A DNA stretch of 64,000 nt from Didymodactylos carnosus (Eukaryota > Rotifera > Eurotatoria > Philodinida > Philodinidae), in assembly GCA_905250885.1 (NCBI GenBank), contig CAJNOQ010000077.1, forward strand, positions 1 to 64,000. The letters run 5' to 3'. Below, in pieces: positions 50,801-62,660 of the stretch. Each line of letters begins with the position of its first letter. Positions within the stretch are counted from its first letter, which is position 1. Position numbers and translations under genes: made by a program. The notes beneath the pieces are model-generated. The model did not search any database. It was not told the origin of the DNA and saw only the letters and a list, made by a program, of their open reading frames with translations.

Positions 50801-53800
50801 TTTAAAACGTTTTAGTTTCATATACTGCATACATCAGCAGCAATGGTAGATTTAGGAGAGGTACGCTTGCAACGATCGCAATTCCCTTCCAAAATATTTT
50901 CAAAAAAAAAACTGTTAATGTTTCTAGCCTCAAAAGTTCAAGCAATCGCACTCCCTCCGGCAAAAATCCCGGATCCGCTACTCATCAGAAGAGAGTTATA
51001 GTTTCCTGCTGGTTGCACTAGAATATTAAAAGCATGCAAACTCTTTAGCGAAGATTTTTAATTTATATATTCTACTGGAAATGAAAAAAATATATGAATT
51101 ATAGCTCATGGATCTCATTATACCAAAGCAGTGAACAGTGAAAATGTTTTCTAGTTTTTTTCACGCATTCTACATTTCCAATATAGATCCTACCACAATG
51201 GAGTTCAAAATCCTGCTCCTATGCCTACGTTTTGCTAATACGAACCCTGCAACTGGTATCTGCAGCTGAAGAGTGTATGACTATATCGCCATTTTTTTCT
51301 ATGAGTAAAAGAGGATTCAACTGGTATTTGGTATAGAAACATCGCGCTTGAAAAGCTCTCCAATATATGTTAACAGGAAACTTAACGGAGCCTGGCACCG
51401 TCTTTTGTGAGTTTAATACGAGATTTTTCCATATGGTTCAGCTATGACAAACTATTTCACACACGCCTAACTAGTATCGGCTTTCCTTTGAGCTCCACGA
51501 CTCGTACCCGGTGACTTCAAATAGTCGCGTCATTTGATGGAACATAGGTAATCGACAATGCTGAATCTTTCATCAATATGTGTTTTTGAAAACAAATGCA
51601 AAAAGCTTGTGAAAAAAAAATTCATAGTAAAGTACCTGAACTAATTTCTGGTTCGGGTCGTTGACGCTTAACTGCCCCTGTGCTTGACTGTTGATCACTA
51701 CTTGACGAATCATTAATTTCATCATTTGTTCGTTTTCCAACTATTGAATTTTGTCGTTCAAGATTTTCTTGGGGTGCTGCAGCTGTTGACGATTTTGTTA
51801 GGACACTGTCGTGAGTTTGTGAATCAGTATCCATATTACTTAGACCAGAAGATAACGAAGTGCTTGTTGTATTTGGTTGATAACCATATTTTTCATTCAA
51901 ACAAACACCTTTAACGTATAACAATACACTAGACGCGTCTACTGATGGGGTTTTCGTAAGGTTGTTTGATTCATTAGGTGATATTTGATTAACAATACTC
52001 ATCTCAACGTCAGCTGCTTCAAGGTAACTATCCAATTCTTCAAATAATGTATCAAGTTTATCATTTTGTATACCATGAAAGAAACAACGTCGAGCTTGAT
52101 ATGGATAGACCGATAATTCATTTGAGCATTTTTTTAAGGTTGTACTAACACACGAATCAACGTTGCCATAATCCACGAAGTATACATAAACGTTATCTTC
52201 GGAATTATTGATATCATCTGATAAGACTGCACGAAATGGTGCTCCATCATACATGCTAATCACTAAATCATTCTTTAATAACTGTCTAACATCTTCGATT
52301 GACAATACTTGTGCAATATCCATTTCTTGTTCAATAATATTACTAATTTGATTAACTGTTGTTGTATCAGTTTGAACATAGAAATAATGTTTATCTTTTT
52401 CGATGTATGATATAGTAACAGGAATACGTTGATCATCCTGTTTGATTGAAACGGAAGTTGTTGCCGATGGTAACGTTACAGCTGAACCGGCAGTACATGT
52501 TGGCTGTGGTTTTATTGTTACTAGAAATAGAAGTATAAGAGAATAGAGAAGAAGTTCTAACAATTCTTTTATAGTTCCACACGCATTACATGAATTAAAT
52601 CTCTCGTCAGAGAAGTTTGCGAAGACACAGATCTTTATGCGGAGAAAACTGTAAACATAGATCTTTCTATACCTGGAGAAACTGCACCGAATATGTCTAA
52701 GCTTACTTTCCACTCCCTACTCTACAATTTGGAGAATTTCAAATACAAAAGTGCTCGAGAAAAGTACTCATCCGAATCTGCAAGAGTGTCTTGGCCAAGT
52801 TTTTGATCTATATAAAAGATAAAGTGAGTCCTAGTACTCATTTATGCGGTTGCATTTGTACATGAGTCGAGAAATGAAACAAATAACTGAATGTGTTTTT
52901 ACAGTATGTTGCAAACCTGTCCGTCTTGTCAATGTACTATGTTTTCTTTGTTAAAGTTCTGCTAATTTTACTGCACTTTCTGAATTCTTATTTGCACCTT
53001 TTATTAGGTCATTATTCATCAAACAAATACAAACGATGTGTGTTTCTAGGCAGATGCACACAAAAACACATACCATACAGTTAATTGAGTTATTCAAACA
53101 GAAAAACGAGTTATTATTACCATGTTCTTGTTTATTATTTAGTACAGTTATTGCTGGCTGATCGATTGTTTGTGGCTTTTGTTCATCTTTCTTTCGTACC
53201 ATATCGATTATACTTTGACCATTTAAAAATGCATTAATCTTAATTGGTTGTGTTTCATTATTTTTAAATGATTGTTCATCTCTAATATTAACTAATTCGA
53301 TCTGAAAATCATGATGGCACAATAAATCTTCAATTTTATCTCTTTCTTGTTCTGATAAAGTTTGTTTTGTATTATCGTCTACATCATTCATATTCAGTTC
53401 ACAATGATAAGCTAAACGTGGCATAGCGCCCGTTTCTGGATCATATGGTCGTAAACTATCGTGTTTAAGTTTTTCAGTATTACCAAAATCTATATATATC
53501 ACAGAATATAACAATGACGTATTGCCATTCACATTTTCTTGTTCAATTGACAAAATTTTAGCACGATTCCACTGTTGATCAGTGGTAAATTGTGCAATAC
53601 AAAATTCATCTTTTTGGTACTTATGCGATTGATTTAATATTATTATTTCTTCTGTTTCAGCATAAACACGTAATTTTTCATTAATAGCAGTACAATCAAC
53701 ATCAGCATCTTTCGGTTGAACGTAAAAGGTGTTCGGTGATGAATAAATGGAAACAATGACGGATAGACCAGGATCAAATAATGGAACATGTGGCGGATAT

Positions 53801-56800
53801 TCTGATTTTAGAGAATATGATTCGAATTTTTGTTCTGGTTCGTCTTTTAATGTTAGTTTGACTAAAATTGGCTGAACATGACTTTGTAAATCAACCTATA
53901 ACAAAAAAGGCCATCTTAAAACCAACAATTACTAATCACAGGGTTTTAAAAAACAGTTCGTCTCTACTGGCAGATAAATTTTCTGAGTTTAAATATTCTA
54001 TAGAAGATTTGCAGACGAAAAACTTACCGCTAATGGTTTATCGACAATTGCATCAAAAAAATCATCAACTTCTGTCCATTCTTTACAATGTGAACCAGAT
54101 AATGAACATCGAATGGCAAATGCTGGCTCTTTGAAATATTTTGCATTCAATGGACGAATATCTTCTTTCTGCACGATCGATTGTGTTCCATAATCAATAA
54201 ATTTTATACTTAAAACATCGTTTTCAATCGAATTTATATAACCCCTAAATGAAACAAAATTACACTTATATTTTATGTTTAAAACTACAAAGAGAAATTT
54301 ACCGATGCCACTGTTCATAGACTAATGCAGCACATGGCTGATTTACTTGTAGTTTGATATCTGAAACCGATGCTGTTGATGTATATTCTTGACTTAACTG
54401 CTTCATTAATTGTGACAAACACGCGCCTGAAGAAAATGAATTAGATCTACATAAATGAGGCAAAAGAAACTCAATTACTTTTTTCATCATCGTGTAAATA
54501 AAATTCGTCTGGTGTATTCGCTTGTGCAACAGTCGCTGACATTGTGTTTTTTGTAATCGACATTAATGTGAAAAATTGCTTATTCATTCTGAAAACAGTC
54601 TAGTAAGTACTACAAATGTCTAGAAGTTTCATGTGCGTACCTGATTACTTTTAAATCTTTCAACAAATTTGAAAGATTATCGGAAACAAGAATAAAAGTT
54701 TCATCTGCTTTTGATTCAATTGTGCCTTGGAATTCCTTGCCATCAACTGCATGAATAACCGTACGGAGATCAACATTCTCCACAGCTAATATGAGAAGGA
54801 CAAAGTTTAATATTACTAAAAGTATCGCTTTAGACTAAAAGTATAGTCTATTGAATTAGTCTATTTGCTTATATTAGTTTCAATTTCGTGTTTAACTTAC
54901 CTTGAGTATCTTTCAATAAACATGGATAAGCAAATGGAGCAGGCGATGTATATTTTTTTGATAACTGACGTATATTTTTAGTATCAACATCGTCACAATT
55001 GCCAAAATCAATATATTTAACATTAGCTTTATTTCCATCGACCGTTAGTACCGAAGCTACATGAAAATAACACATTATATTAAAAACACTGCAGCAATAT
55101 AGGCCAATAGTCAAAGGGGAAATATATAAACCGGTTCCTCTCAGCGAGAAACACCTTGAAGAGAATTCTAGGGCAAAAGAAAAATTTTATGAAGCAAAAA
55201 ACTGTTTTCGATTTGCAGTCGCTTCCTTTGAAAAAATTATAGTTGTGAACCTACACATGAGCTTCCAAAATCCTTACCTCTATACCAACACTCATCTGTA
55301 TGTTTTGATAAACAAACTTGTCCAAATTTTAGTGATGAGGCATTGACAACTGGTGCAGCTTTAAATTCCCTTTGTAATGTATCACTTAATTGACTTATTT
55401 CATCGGCTTTTGTTAATAATTGAATGAAAAATTGCGCTTAAAAAAGAAGAGTAAAAAATTATTTAACCATACAGTTTTAAGGATTACTCATGTGCTTTTA
55501 CTTGGTGTGTTAACATGGCTAAGTACAAATTTGATTTCTGTGGTTGGTAATACAAAATCATCATAACAATGACCAGCTTCGAATCTTATTGTTGTGCCTT
55601 CATCATGCCGTCCTGCTAATTTTGAGGCTCTATCATGGCCACCTGGTGCTGCTGACTCCCAAGTATTAAATTTTGATTGTTCTCCAGAAGCACCATTTCG
55701 GCTTTGCCAACTACTTCTTCCATCGTGTCCTTCACGATCAAATCCACTGCTATAACCTAAACGAATAGCATAGTTTGACATTAGATGAAGCAACGATATT
55801 AACGGAAAAAAGACAAATAAATTTGAGCTGCGATTAATATTGCTATTAAGAACACCTTCAAAAGATTCAAACTTGAGTATCTGAATAGTAATACACAGCA
55901 TCTTAAGCGCCTTGACGTTTATCTCGAGAAATAGAGCATTGAAAAGTACACTTTGAATGCATCCAAATAGTAACTGCACAAGCAATAATTAATTACCTCC
56001 ACGATTTCTGCCGCGATCTTCACGAGTGTCATAACCCCCACGACCTAAAAAAGAGCATAGGATTAAGTCACGATTAACCCTTCGAATACCATGCATGGAC
56101 ATTTTTGTCCATATGAGTAAAAAATTACCATTTTTTGAATGTTTCGCCTATGTTGCGATTTTCTCTCTAGCTCTTTAACGAAAAATCATAAAAAGTCGAG
56201 AGACGTTTTGCTTTAAAGAGAATTGAACGAGCTTCAAGGTAAGACGCCTCTCGACTTTTTGTGACTTTCCGTTAAAGAGTTAGAGAGAAAATCGCAACAT
56301 AGGCGAAACATTCAAAAAATGGTAATTTTTTACTCATATGGACAAAAATAAGACAAAAAAAGTCTATGCATGGTATTCGAAGGGTTAAGCAAAGATAGAC
56401 TGTGAAAGACAGACTTTCTTTTTCTACAACATAGAATGAATACGAATGTCACTAATTGTTTATTTTTTCATCCTACTAAACTTCAATTTCACTACTCAGC
56501 AGCACCTAGGGAAGCTGTAAATCGGGATAATCAAAGACTCTAAATTGTACGATCTAGTTCTTATATTGACTTAAAGAAAGGCAAAAACAAGTGAAAATCA
56601 AATAATTACCTCCGCGACTTCCTCGATTGCCATTGAAACGAGCACCACGCGATCGAACACCTTGAGAAAAAATTATCAAAAACAGTATAAAAAAAATGTA
56701 AGCAGTCTCCTTTAGTGAAGGAGCAACTAATACATCTTAAACTCATTTTGCATTAGTATTTCCAACTTTTCACAACCAACGAAAATTTTTTCAGCGTTAA

Positions 56801-59800
56801 GTTAAATATTCTCTCTTTTTATTGCAAATCAAACATATGGCTTTCTACAAGAACGTTTTTGAATGATGTTATTAAACATACCATTTTCAAATCCCTTTTC
56901 ATTTTCATTCTCATCATTTTGCTGTCGATTGAAACCATTGCTGCGGTTGAAACCACCACGATTTCCTCGACTACTATCTTTAAATCCGTCCTGACGATTA
57001 AAATTGTCTGAACCTGTTGATTCTCTATCATTTCCACTGCCGCCGTGATCATTTCGATTGTTGAACCTTCCATGATTTTGACTAAAATTACTACGACCGC
57101 GAAAGCTTCCTCTTTCTGATCCCCGTTGTCCTTCACCGTTATTATTTTGATTACCAGAATCGTTGTTAAATCTCCAGTGGCCACCGTCTCTCTGTGTCGT
57201 TGTCTCATCGCGAGCGCCAAAATTTGATACCTTTGCATCAGCATTCCATTCTTTATCTGCATTTGTTGTTTTTGTTACAGGTGCATTATTAGTTTGATCT
57301 CTAAAACTTGGGATTGATTGCGGCTGTTCTTGTCCCCGATCAGATTGATTGTTAGATGTACGATTCTGGAACACTTGTGTGACTGGATTGTTATTCGTGT
57401 CACGTATCCCTGACCAATTTGATGAGTTTTGTTGTGGACGGTCTTGACGATTTGAAAACATATTAGCTAAACGTTTTTGTGGTAGTTGATTTGATTCGTA
57501 TGTATTCACAGGTTGTTGTACCTGAGTTTGTTCATTAGAATTCATTGATGCAGAATTAAAACGGCCTTGAACAGAAAAAAATGTTTAAATAAAATTAAAA
57601 AATAGTTTATCTCAAAAACAGATAAGTGCACAACTGTAATGCTCGTACTTACCTAACGGTCGTTGATCGGAGGCAGAATGAGACGTAGAATTATCATTTA
57701 CACGACCCATACCAGGTCGTTGTAGAATCTCTAGCAGAACAAGAGAAAATTCGATTAAACAATAGGAAAATAGTATGAATATCACATAACATTAACCACC
57801 ATAGAGGAATGGCGAAACTCGGAGCCTTTAGAGTAACAATGATGAGCAACGAGCACAAAACATGGTTAAAAACACGCTTTGATGAAAAGATAGAAACTGA
57901 AACAACTGACATTGATCAAGCTAATTCTACAGTACCACGGAATAAAGTTTATTCTTTTGAACTTAATCTCCCTTGAATAAAAGAAGTATTCAACTGAAAC
58001 ACAGTAGGCGATAAGTCTGAAATCCAGTGTGCGAGTCAAGTTTTGAAAACTTAATTCAAAAAGTCTCAGCACAATAGGTAAGACTACAATGTACCTTTGC
58101 TCATAGGCTCATATCCACCAGATTGAATTTGTGGTGCAGAACTGGACGGATTTTGTTGTTGGTATCTAAATGAAAATAAAAACAAAATATTTTGATATGT
58201 TTTCTAATTCAAAATAACCCCGCGTTCCAAAAATCTATTGTTATTGTGAAAGAAATTAAAAGAACTATTTGATTATTATCCGGTATTATAGCCAGGCGGC
58301 TATTTCGAATATCTTGAATAAAGGACACATATTTGAGCTTTTAAATACGCACTTTGCACTTTGTTGCTGATGTGTGTCCGATTGAACTGCCATACCAGGC
58401 GAAACCTAAGAGAAAGGAGCATAATTTTTCCTTATGAGAGACAACTCAGAAGTGCTGATAAACATACAAATGGATCATTTGATAATAATAATTGATTTAC
58501 TGATTGACCATCTTGCAACGAAACATCCACTGGATAAAAATTGTTTATCATCTGTTGATAGTAAATAATATTTACGCGTTGACTCAGTATCATTTTTTTT
58601 AATTTTCTAGTAAGATTGGCATTGATTTGCTAAAACAGAAAAAAACATGTTCCCGCTGAAATTTATACATTCCCTTCTCTTTTTTAGGCACACGTATTTT
58701 CACTGCTGCTGGAACACCCACTCGTTACAGCACATAGGTCCTTTTTTGCCGTCACATAAATCAGCGATACAATATTTCGGTCACAGAAAACTAATTTGGA
58801 CTTCTATTCTCCGGATATACTCGAAGTGAAATAAAGTAAAAATATACCCTTTCATCATAACCGCGTAATCGAAATGGTTGTGCAAATTGTGGAACACGAC
58901 AATACATTTCATCAATTGCCAATAACTCGGACGTATCAACGACAAGTTGATCACCACGATCAACACATTGAACAAGTACACGTGATTCACCTTCACGGCG
59001 TCTAGATAAATATGAATAAGGAATGGGATATCGAATGGCATATAAAGTAATAGCACTTGCTTGATGATAACACGATCAAAACGGGTCCCACATTGGATTA
59101 CACACGCCGTACCTTCCAAATATAATGCCACACTCAATGTTAAATCCATATTCTGATTACTGTAAATTCTTTCCAGTTCAGATGATAATCTTTCTAATTC
59201 TCTTAATCGACGGTCAGAACAAGCATAGAATTCTGTTGGACTAAAAATGCATGTCACTACGTATGGACCATTTTCTACAGAAAAAGAAAGTTGTAAATCA
59301 CATGCTAAAAGAGGTGGTACATAAATTCAAGTTTCTCACCTGGAAAACAAGTAGGTATCTGACAAATTCTCGATGACCTATAAAACAAACACATAGGTTA
59401 AAATTATTAATTTCTGCTTGAAACAGAATATATACATGTTAAAATCTTTCGCTTGTTGAGATCGAGAGATCCGCTGTTCTGGTTGAACATTTTGCTGCTG
59501 CAATGTTTGGCGCTGTTGCTCAGAAGTTTGTGATATTGTATGAGGCAAATACGATGATGTTTGTGGTAATTGTTGTTGAGTCTTCAGAGCTATGTGTGAA
59601 TTAAGGTCGCCAGCGTAAGGTGGCTGTTGTGAACGCATCGATATTTTTGAGGCTAAGCGTTCATTAACTAGATATGTCGCTAGATCACCTAAGTCTACAA
59701 AAAAATGTAAGTTGAATATGAGAAAAAAAGACAATTTTAACATAAATTAGCGTCATGGCATCAACTGTACAAACGAATAACAATAAAATAAAATAAAAAA

Positions 59801-62660
59801 ATACTTTTAACACTTAACTTCCAACACTTTTAAAAAGCCTTGAAGACAAACATTAGCAATATGTCTCACAAGAAATTCTCAACTCAGACTTAAGTAAAAA
59901 AACTTTAGTGTAATGTGTGCCATTCTTGTTCATGTATATTGTACTGCTCTATATACACTATATACTTGTGTGAACCCAAGACAACCTCGAAGTTTCTATA
60001 TACTTGTCAACGTATAAATAAATTTGAATTAATGGAAGACTTTAATACGGAAAAAACTGAATTATTCTTTATAGCAAACCTGTGCAAGCACTGTACAATG
60101 CATCTTTTTGTGAATTCAGCTAAATATAATAGAAAAAATTTTCCACTATCTAATATGAAAATCAAGAGTCAGTCACATGGCCTATGTAAAAAATGTAAAC
60201 ACACTTTGTTTCTTCTCTTTCGATTTCGTTCACTATTTCTTGCATGGAAGATGTGTGCAATAAATACACGCACGCATTTTTGTATGGCAAGAGATAAAGA
60301 GGTTATATGAAAGTAAGAAACTGACCAGTTTTTAATTAGATTTCATATTTGGACAACAATCATTTATTGTAGATACATTATAGATTAGAACAAATAGTTG
60401 AAATGATTTTTCAACATATCCATGTACTATAAAGTTAAGACAAGATAAAGTGGTTTTTAAAAATGAAACTCAAAATAGATAAGATAATCACACTCTGAAA
60501 GGATCAGGCAACGATAGGACTAAAATGAGATTCAATGTAAAGAAAATTCTGTCAGCCATTCGTTTTGTTTTGTTTTTATTTTTTTTATTAGATAAAACAT
60601 ACAAAACGAAAAAATTAAGGGAAATGCAAACTAAACATGCACTAGTACTCAGCTGGTCAAGATAATATACACTACGCTTTTAATCACGATTATCGCTAAG
60701 CACGAATAAAAGATAATCAAGACTAACAATTTTCTAGTTTGACCTCGACTTTTTTCAACCACGGTTAACCTTTCCTTAAGATTATGAATACTATCTAACC
60801 GCAGTGATCATGATTAACTAAATTCTTAACTGGCTATATCGTTTGTGAGAATCTAATTTTCTGCTTTTCATAGGGTTTCTGCACCGCCCTGCGACCTGAA
60901 TATGGAAAAAAACCTAATCGTGTAATTCAATAGCGCAAACACTTGAAAAGCACTCCGATCGACATAATAAATGATTTTGTCAGCTTATTAGTATCAAAGC
61001 AAACGTGAAAACGAAAAGACAATTATTTCATATTAAGGTCGCAAGGCGGTGCAGAAACCCTTTGAAAAGCAGAAAATTAGATTTCTCACAAAGCACATAA
61101 GACTAAGGTCAGAAAATTTTGCAGCATACGGGCTTTGCTTCGGGCTAATATTGCTGCGAGTTTCAGCTCTTTAATCCATTGGAATAGTGCATTACAGTGG
61201 AAATACCAAAAACGGAAATTTCACTAAGTCAATCGTAAGTCGGGAAGAAAGCCGCATGAGTCCAAATCCTTTTAGGCTTTTTATTACACTAATGTGCCCT
61301 ATCAATCAGCAAAATGTGAGTTTAAACAGAGTGAGACACCTGGCGAGGTTCCCTCGTTGGCGATAATTAATATGCTCATAGTACAAGTACAAAGTATTTG
61401 TTGAAAGTACACAAGTAAAAGTACAAGTACTTTTTTTGGCCGCGTGCGGCCATTCAAATCGCGGCCCGTAGATAAGCTTTGACCGCGTCTAGTCCGGCCC
61501 ATGGATTTCCCCGGTCAGTGACAATCTGTGTCTTGTAATGTTATTGTTGTTGTCTAATGTGGTTAGAAAGAAAAGTAGTCATAGCAAAGAAAAAATTATC
61601 AAGACCACGTTTTTTATTCAGAGATATGTCGGCCTTAGTATTTCCGATCGTTAGTTTTATAACAAAAACCGAGCAATCTCAGTAGCAAATTTAAAAGAAA
61701 ACAGTAATTTTTTGAAATTCATGTGTAGCAGCTGTCCGATGCTGCATTCAAGGAAAATTTTCTCATTATATAGAGACTCTTAATTAGTGTAAACCACGAT
61801 TAACACTAATCGTGATTAAGATCGCGGTTATACTACAAGTTAATTCGTAATAATAAGGTTTGATGAATCTCCTAACATACCCATCTTTCGATCTGGCCAT
61901 TCTTCTAATGATACAGAGTAGCGCACGCACATTGACCTTTCAAAATTTTATCTTTCTAGACTGCACATAGAATATCCACTATTATCAGAGACTGTGAATC
62001 ATGATGATTTATTAATTGTTTACAAATACACTGACGTCTCATTTTGAAGAATAGCACAGATAGATAACAGAAACTCACTGAAACTCACTGAGATTCATTA
62101 TAAAAAACCAGCATTTTTATTTACAAAAAAAAAGTAGAGCTGTCAATCTAATACATAGATCATCGTCAGCACTTTATGAACAAAAATATCATACACACGA
62201 GTTAGAAGCAAAACATCTGTATCTGACCGTTCTTTTGTTGTTGACTTTCTTATGGTTCACATAAGTCACGTTTTATAAATGTTATTTTTCTCTGTTACTT
62301 TGTGTGTAATAATATTTTTTTCTCTCTCACACAATGCAAAAAATCAAATCCGGTACGTACCTGGCATTTCAATATCGATAGAATAAGAAAAATTATCATG
62401 CATATTTCGGATTATAGCAGTGGCAGAATGCGGCATTAATGTCGAAAACACCGCGTGTAATGGATCATTCGATGCCCATTGTGATTCTCCTGTTCCATTT
62501 AATGGACAAATATCATGTAACCGACAACGTATTGCAAATGCTGCTTTTTGACAAAAAACTTGTGGTAATGGTCTGATATTGTTACGTGATACATACACAC
62601 AGTGTCCAACATCAACAAAAAGAATACGAATGCGGATGGGGGATGAACCTTTTTCTACAT
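47802..62660 (-). CDS. tud: Giant multi-Tudor-domain protein (Tudor/TDRD6/TDRD15-like), 5' end not found
   Basis: 24 exons, 5' to 3': 62660-62361, 59694-59436, 59377-59340, 59274-59061, 59001-58848, 58629-58468, 58405-58353, 58164-58094, 57730-57653, 57565-56882, 56660-56610, 56044-55997, 55756-55502, 55436-55278, 55056-54901, 54785-54641, 54588-54479, 54426-54303, 54244-54028, 53895-53121, 52520-51636, 49965-49706, 49593-48421, 47999-47802; about 2188 residues. At least eight Tudor modules by their core motif: FVDVGH, CVDRGD, YIDFGN, FIDYGT, YIDFGN, FVDYGN, IDYGNI (split by an intron) and RVDYGN. Such proteins bind symmetrically dimethylated arginine on Piwi proteins in germ granules and act in piRNA silencing. 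Between modules 2 and 3 is an RG-rich linker. The first exon begins in phase 1, so coding sequence upstream is missing. The exon ending at 59061 uses a GC donor. Confidence 0.9.
49966..51635. other. 1.67 kb intron of the Tudor gene
   Basis: Much longer than most introns in this gene. Contains short iterations of CCTAC words near 50585-50665 and mixed sequence of higher GC content than the introns around it, suggesting old transposon sequence, but no ends or coding domains were recognised. Confidence 0.35.
55997..57565 (-). other. RG-rich (GAR-like) linker of the Tudor protein
   Basis: Three consecutive exons (57565-56882, 56660-56610, 56044-55997) encode a disordered, N/Q/G/R-rich segment of about 260 residues with many RG and RGG steps: EGQRGSERGSFRGRS, SRGNRGGFNR, VRSRGARFNGNRGSRG, GRGGYDTREDRGRNRG. 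RG/RGG repeats are known substrates of arginine methyltransferases, and dimethyl-arginine in such repeats is the ligand of Tudor domains. All small exon junctions are phase 1 and the splice signals are clear, so the segment is translated in this model. Confidence 0.85.
56078..56384. mobile_element. piggyBac-like MITE, 307 bp, with TTAA target sites
   Basis: Flanked on both sides by TTAA (56074-56077 and 56385-56388), and the element begins CCCTTCGAATACCATGCAT and ends with its exact complement, as piggyBac termini do (TTAA followed by CCC). The inverted arms extend roughly 130 bp, so nearly the whole element is a hairpin; the right arm has an extra ~18 bp (around AAATAAGACAAAAAAAGTC). It lies in the Tudor intron between exons 56610 and 56044. 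No transposase is present. Confidence 0.8.
59695..62360. other. 2.67 kb intron of the Tudor gene with inverted-repeat elements
   Basis: Separates the first Tudor exon found from the rest of the gene. 59715-60660 is AT-rich with no recognised feature; the 131-residue plus-strand frame at 59915-60310 is cysteine/phenylalanine-rich and unconvincing. 60668-61836 holds nested inverted repeats (listed separately). 61840-62360 is unremarkable. Confidence 0.45.
60668..61836. mobile_element. Nested inverted-repeat element(s) in a Tudor intron
   Basis: The outer pair: TACACTACGCTTTTAATCAC GATTATCG at the left is similar to the reverse complement of the right end (TAGTATAACCGCGATCTTAA then TCACGATTA), moderately diverged. 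The inner pair: 60841-60897 and 61036-61091 are inverted copies at about 95 percent identity over 57 bp, around GGGTTTCTGCACCGCC. A block at about 61258-61370 resembles part of the foldback element at 24590-24690. No transposase was seen and boundaries of the outer element are approximate; the inner hairpin is the secure part. Confidence 0.5.

Noticed and set aside
59915-60310. 131-residue plus-strand frame inside a Tudor intron
   Set aside because: Cys/Phe/Lys-rich without a recognisable pattern, opposite to the host gene, and no start context.
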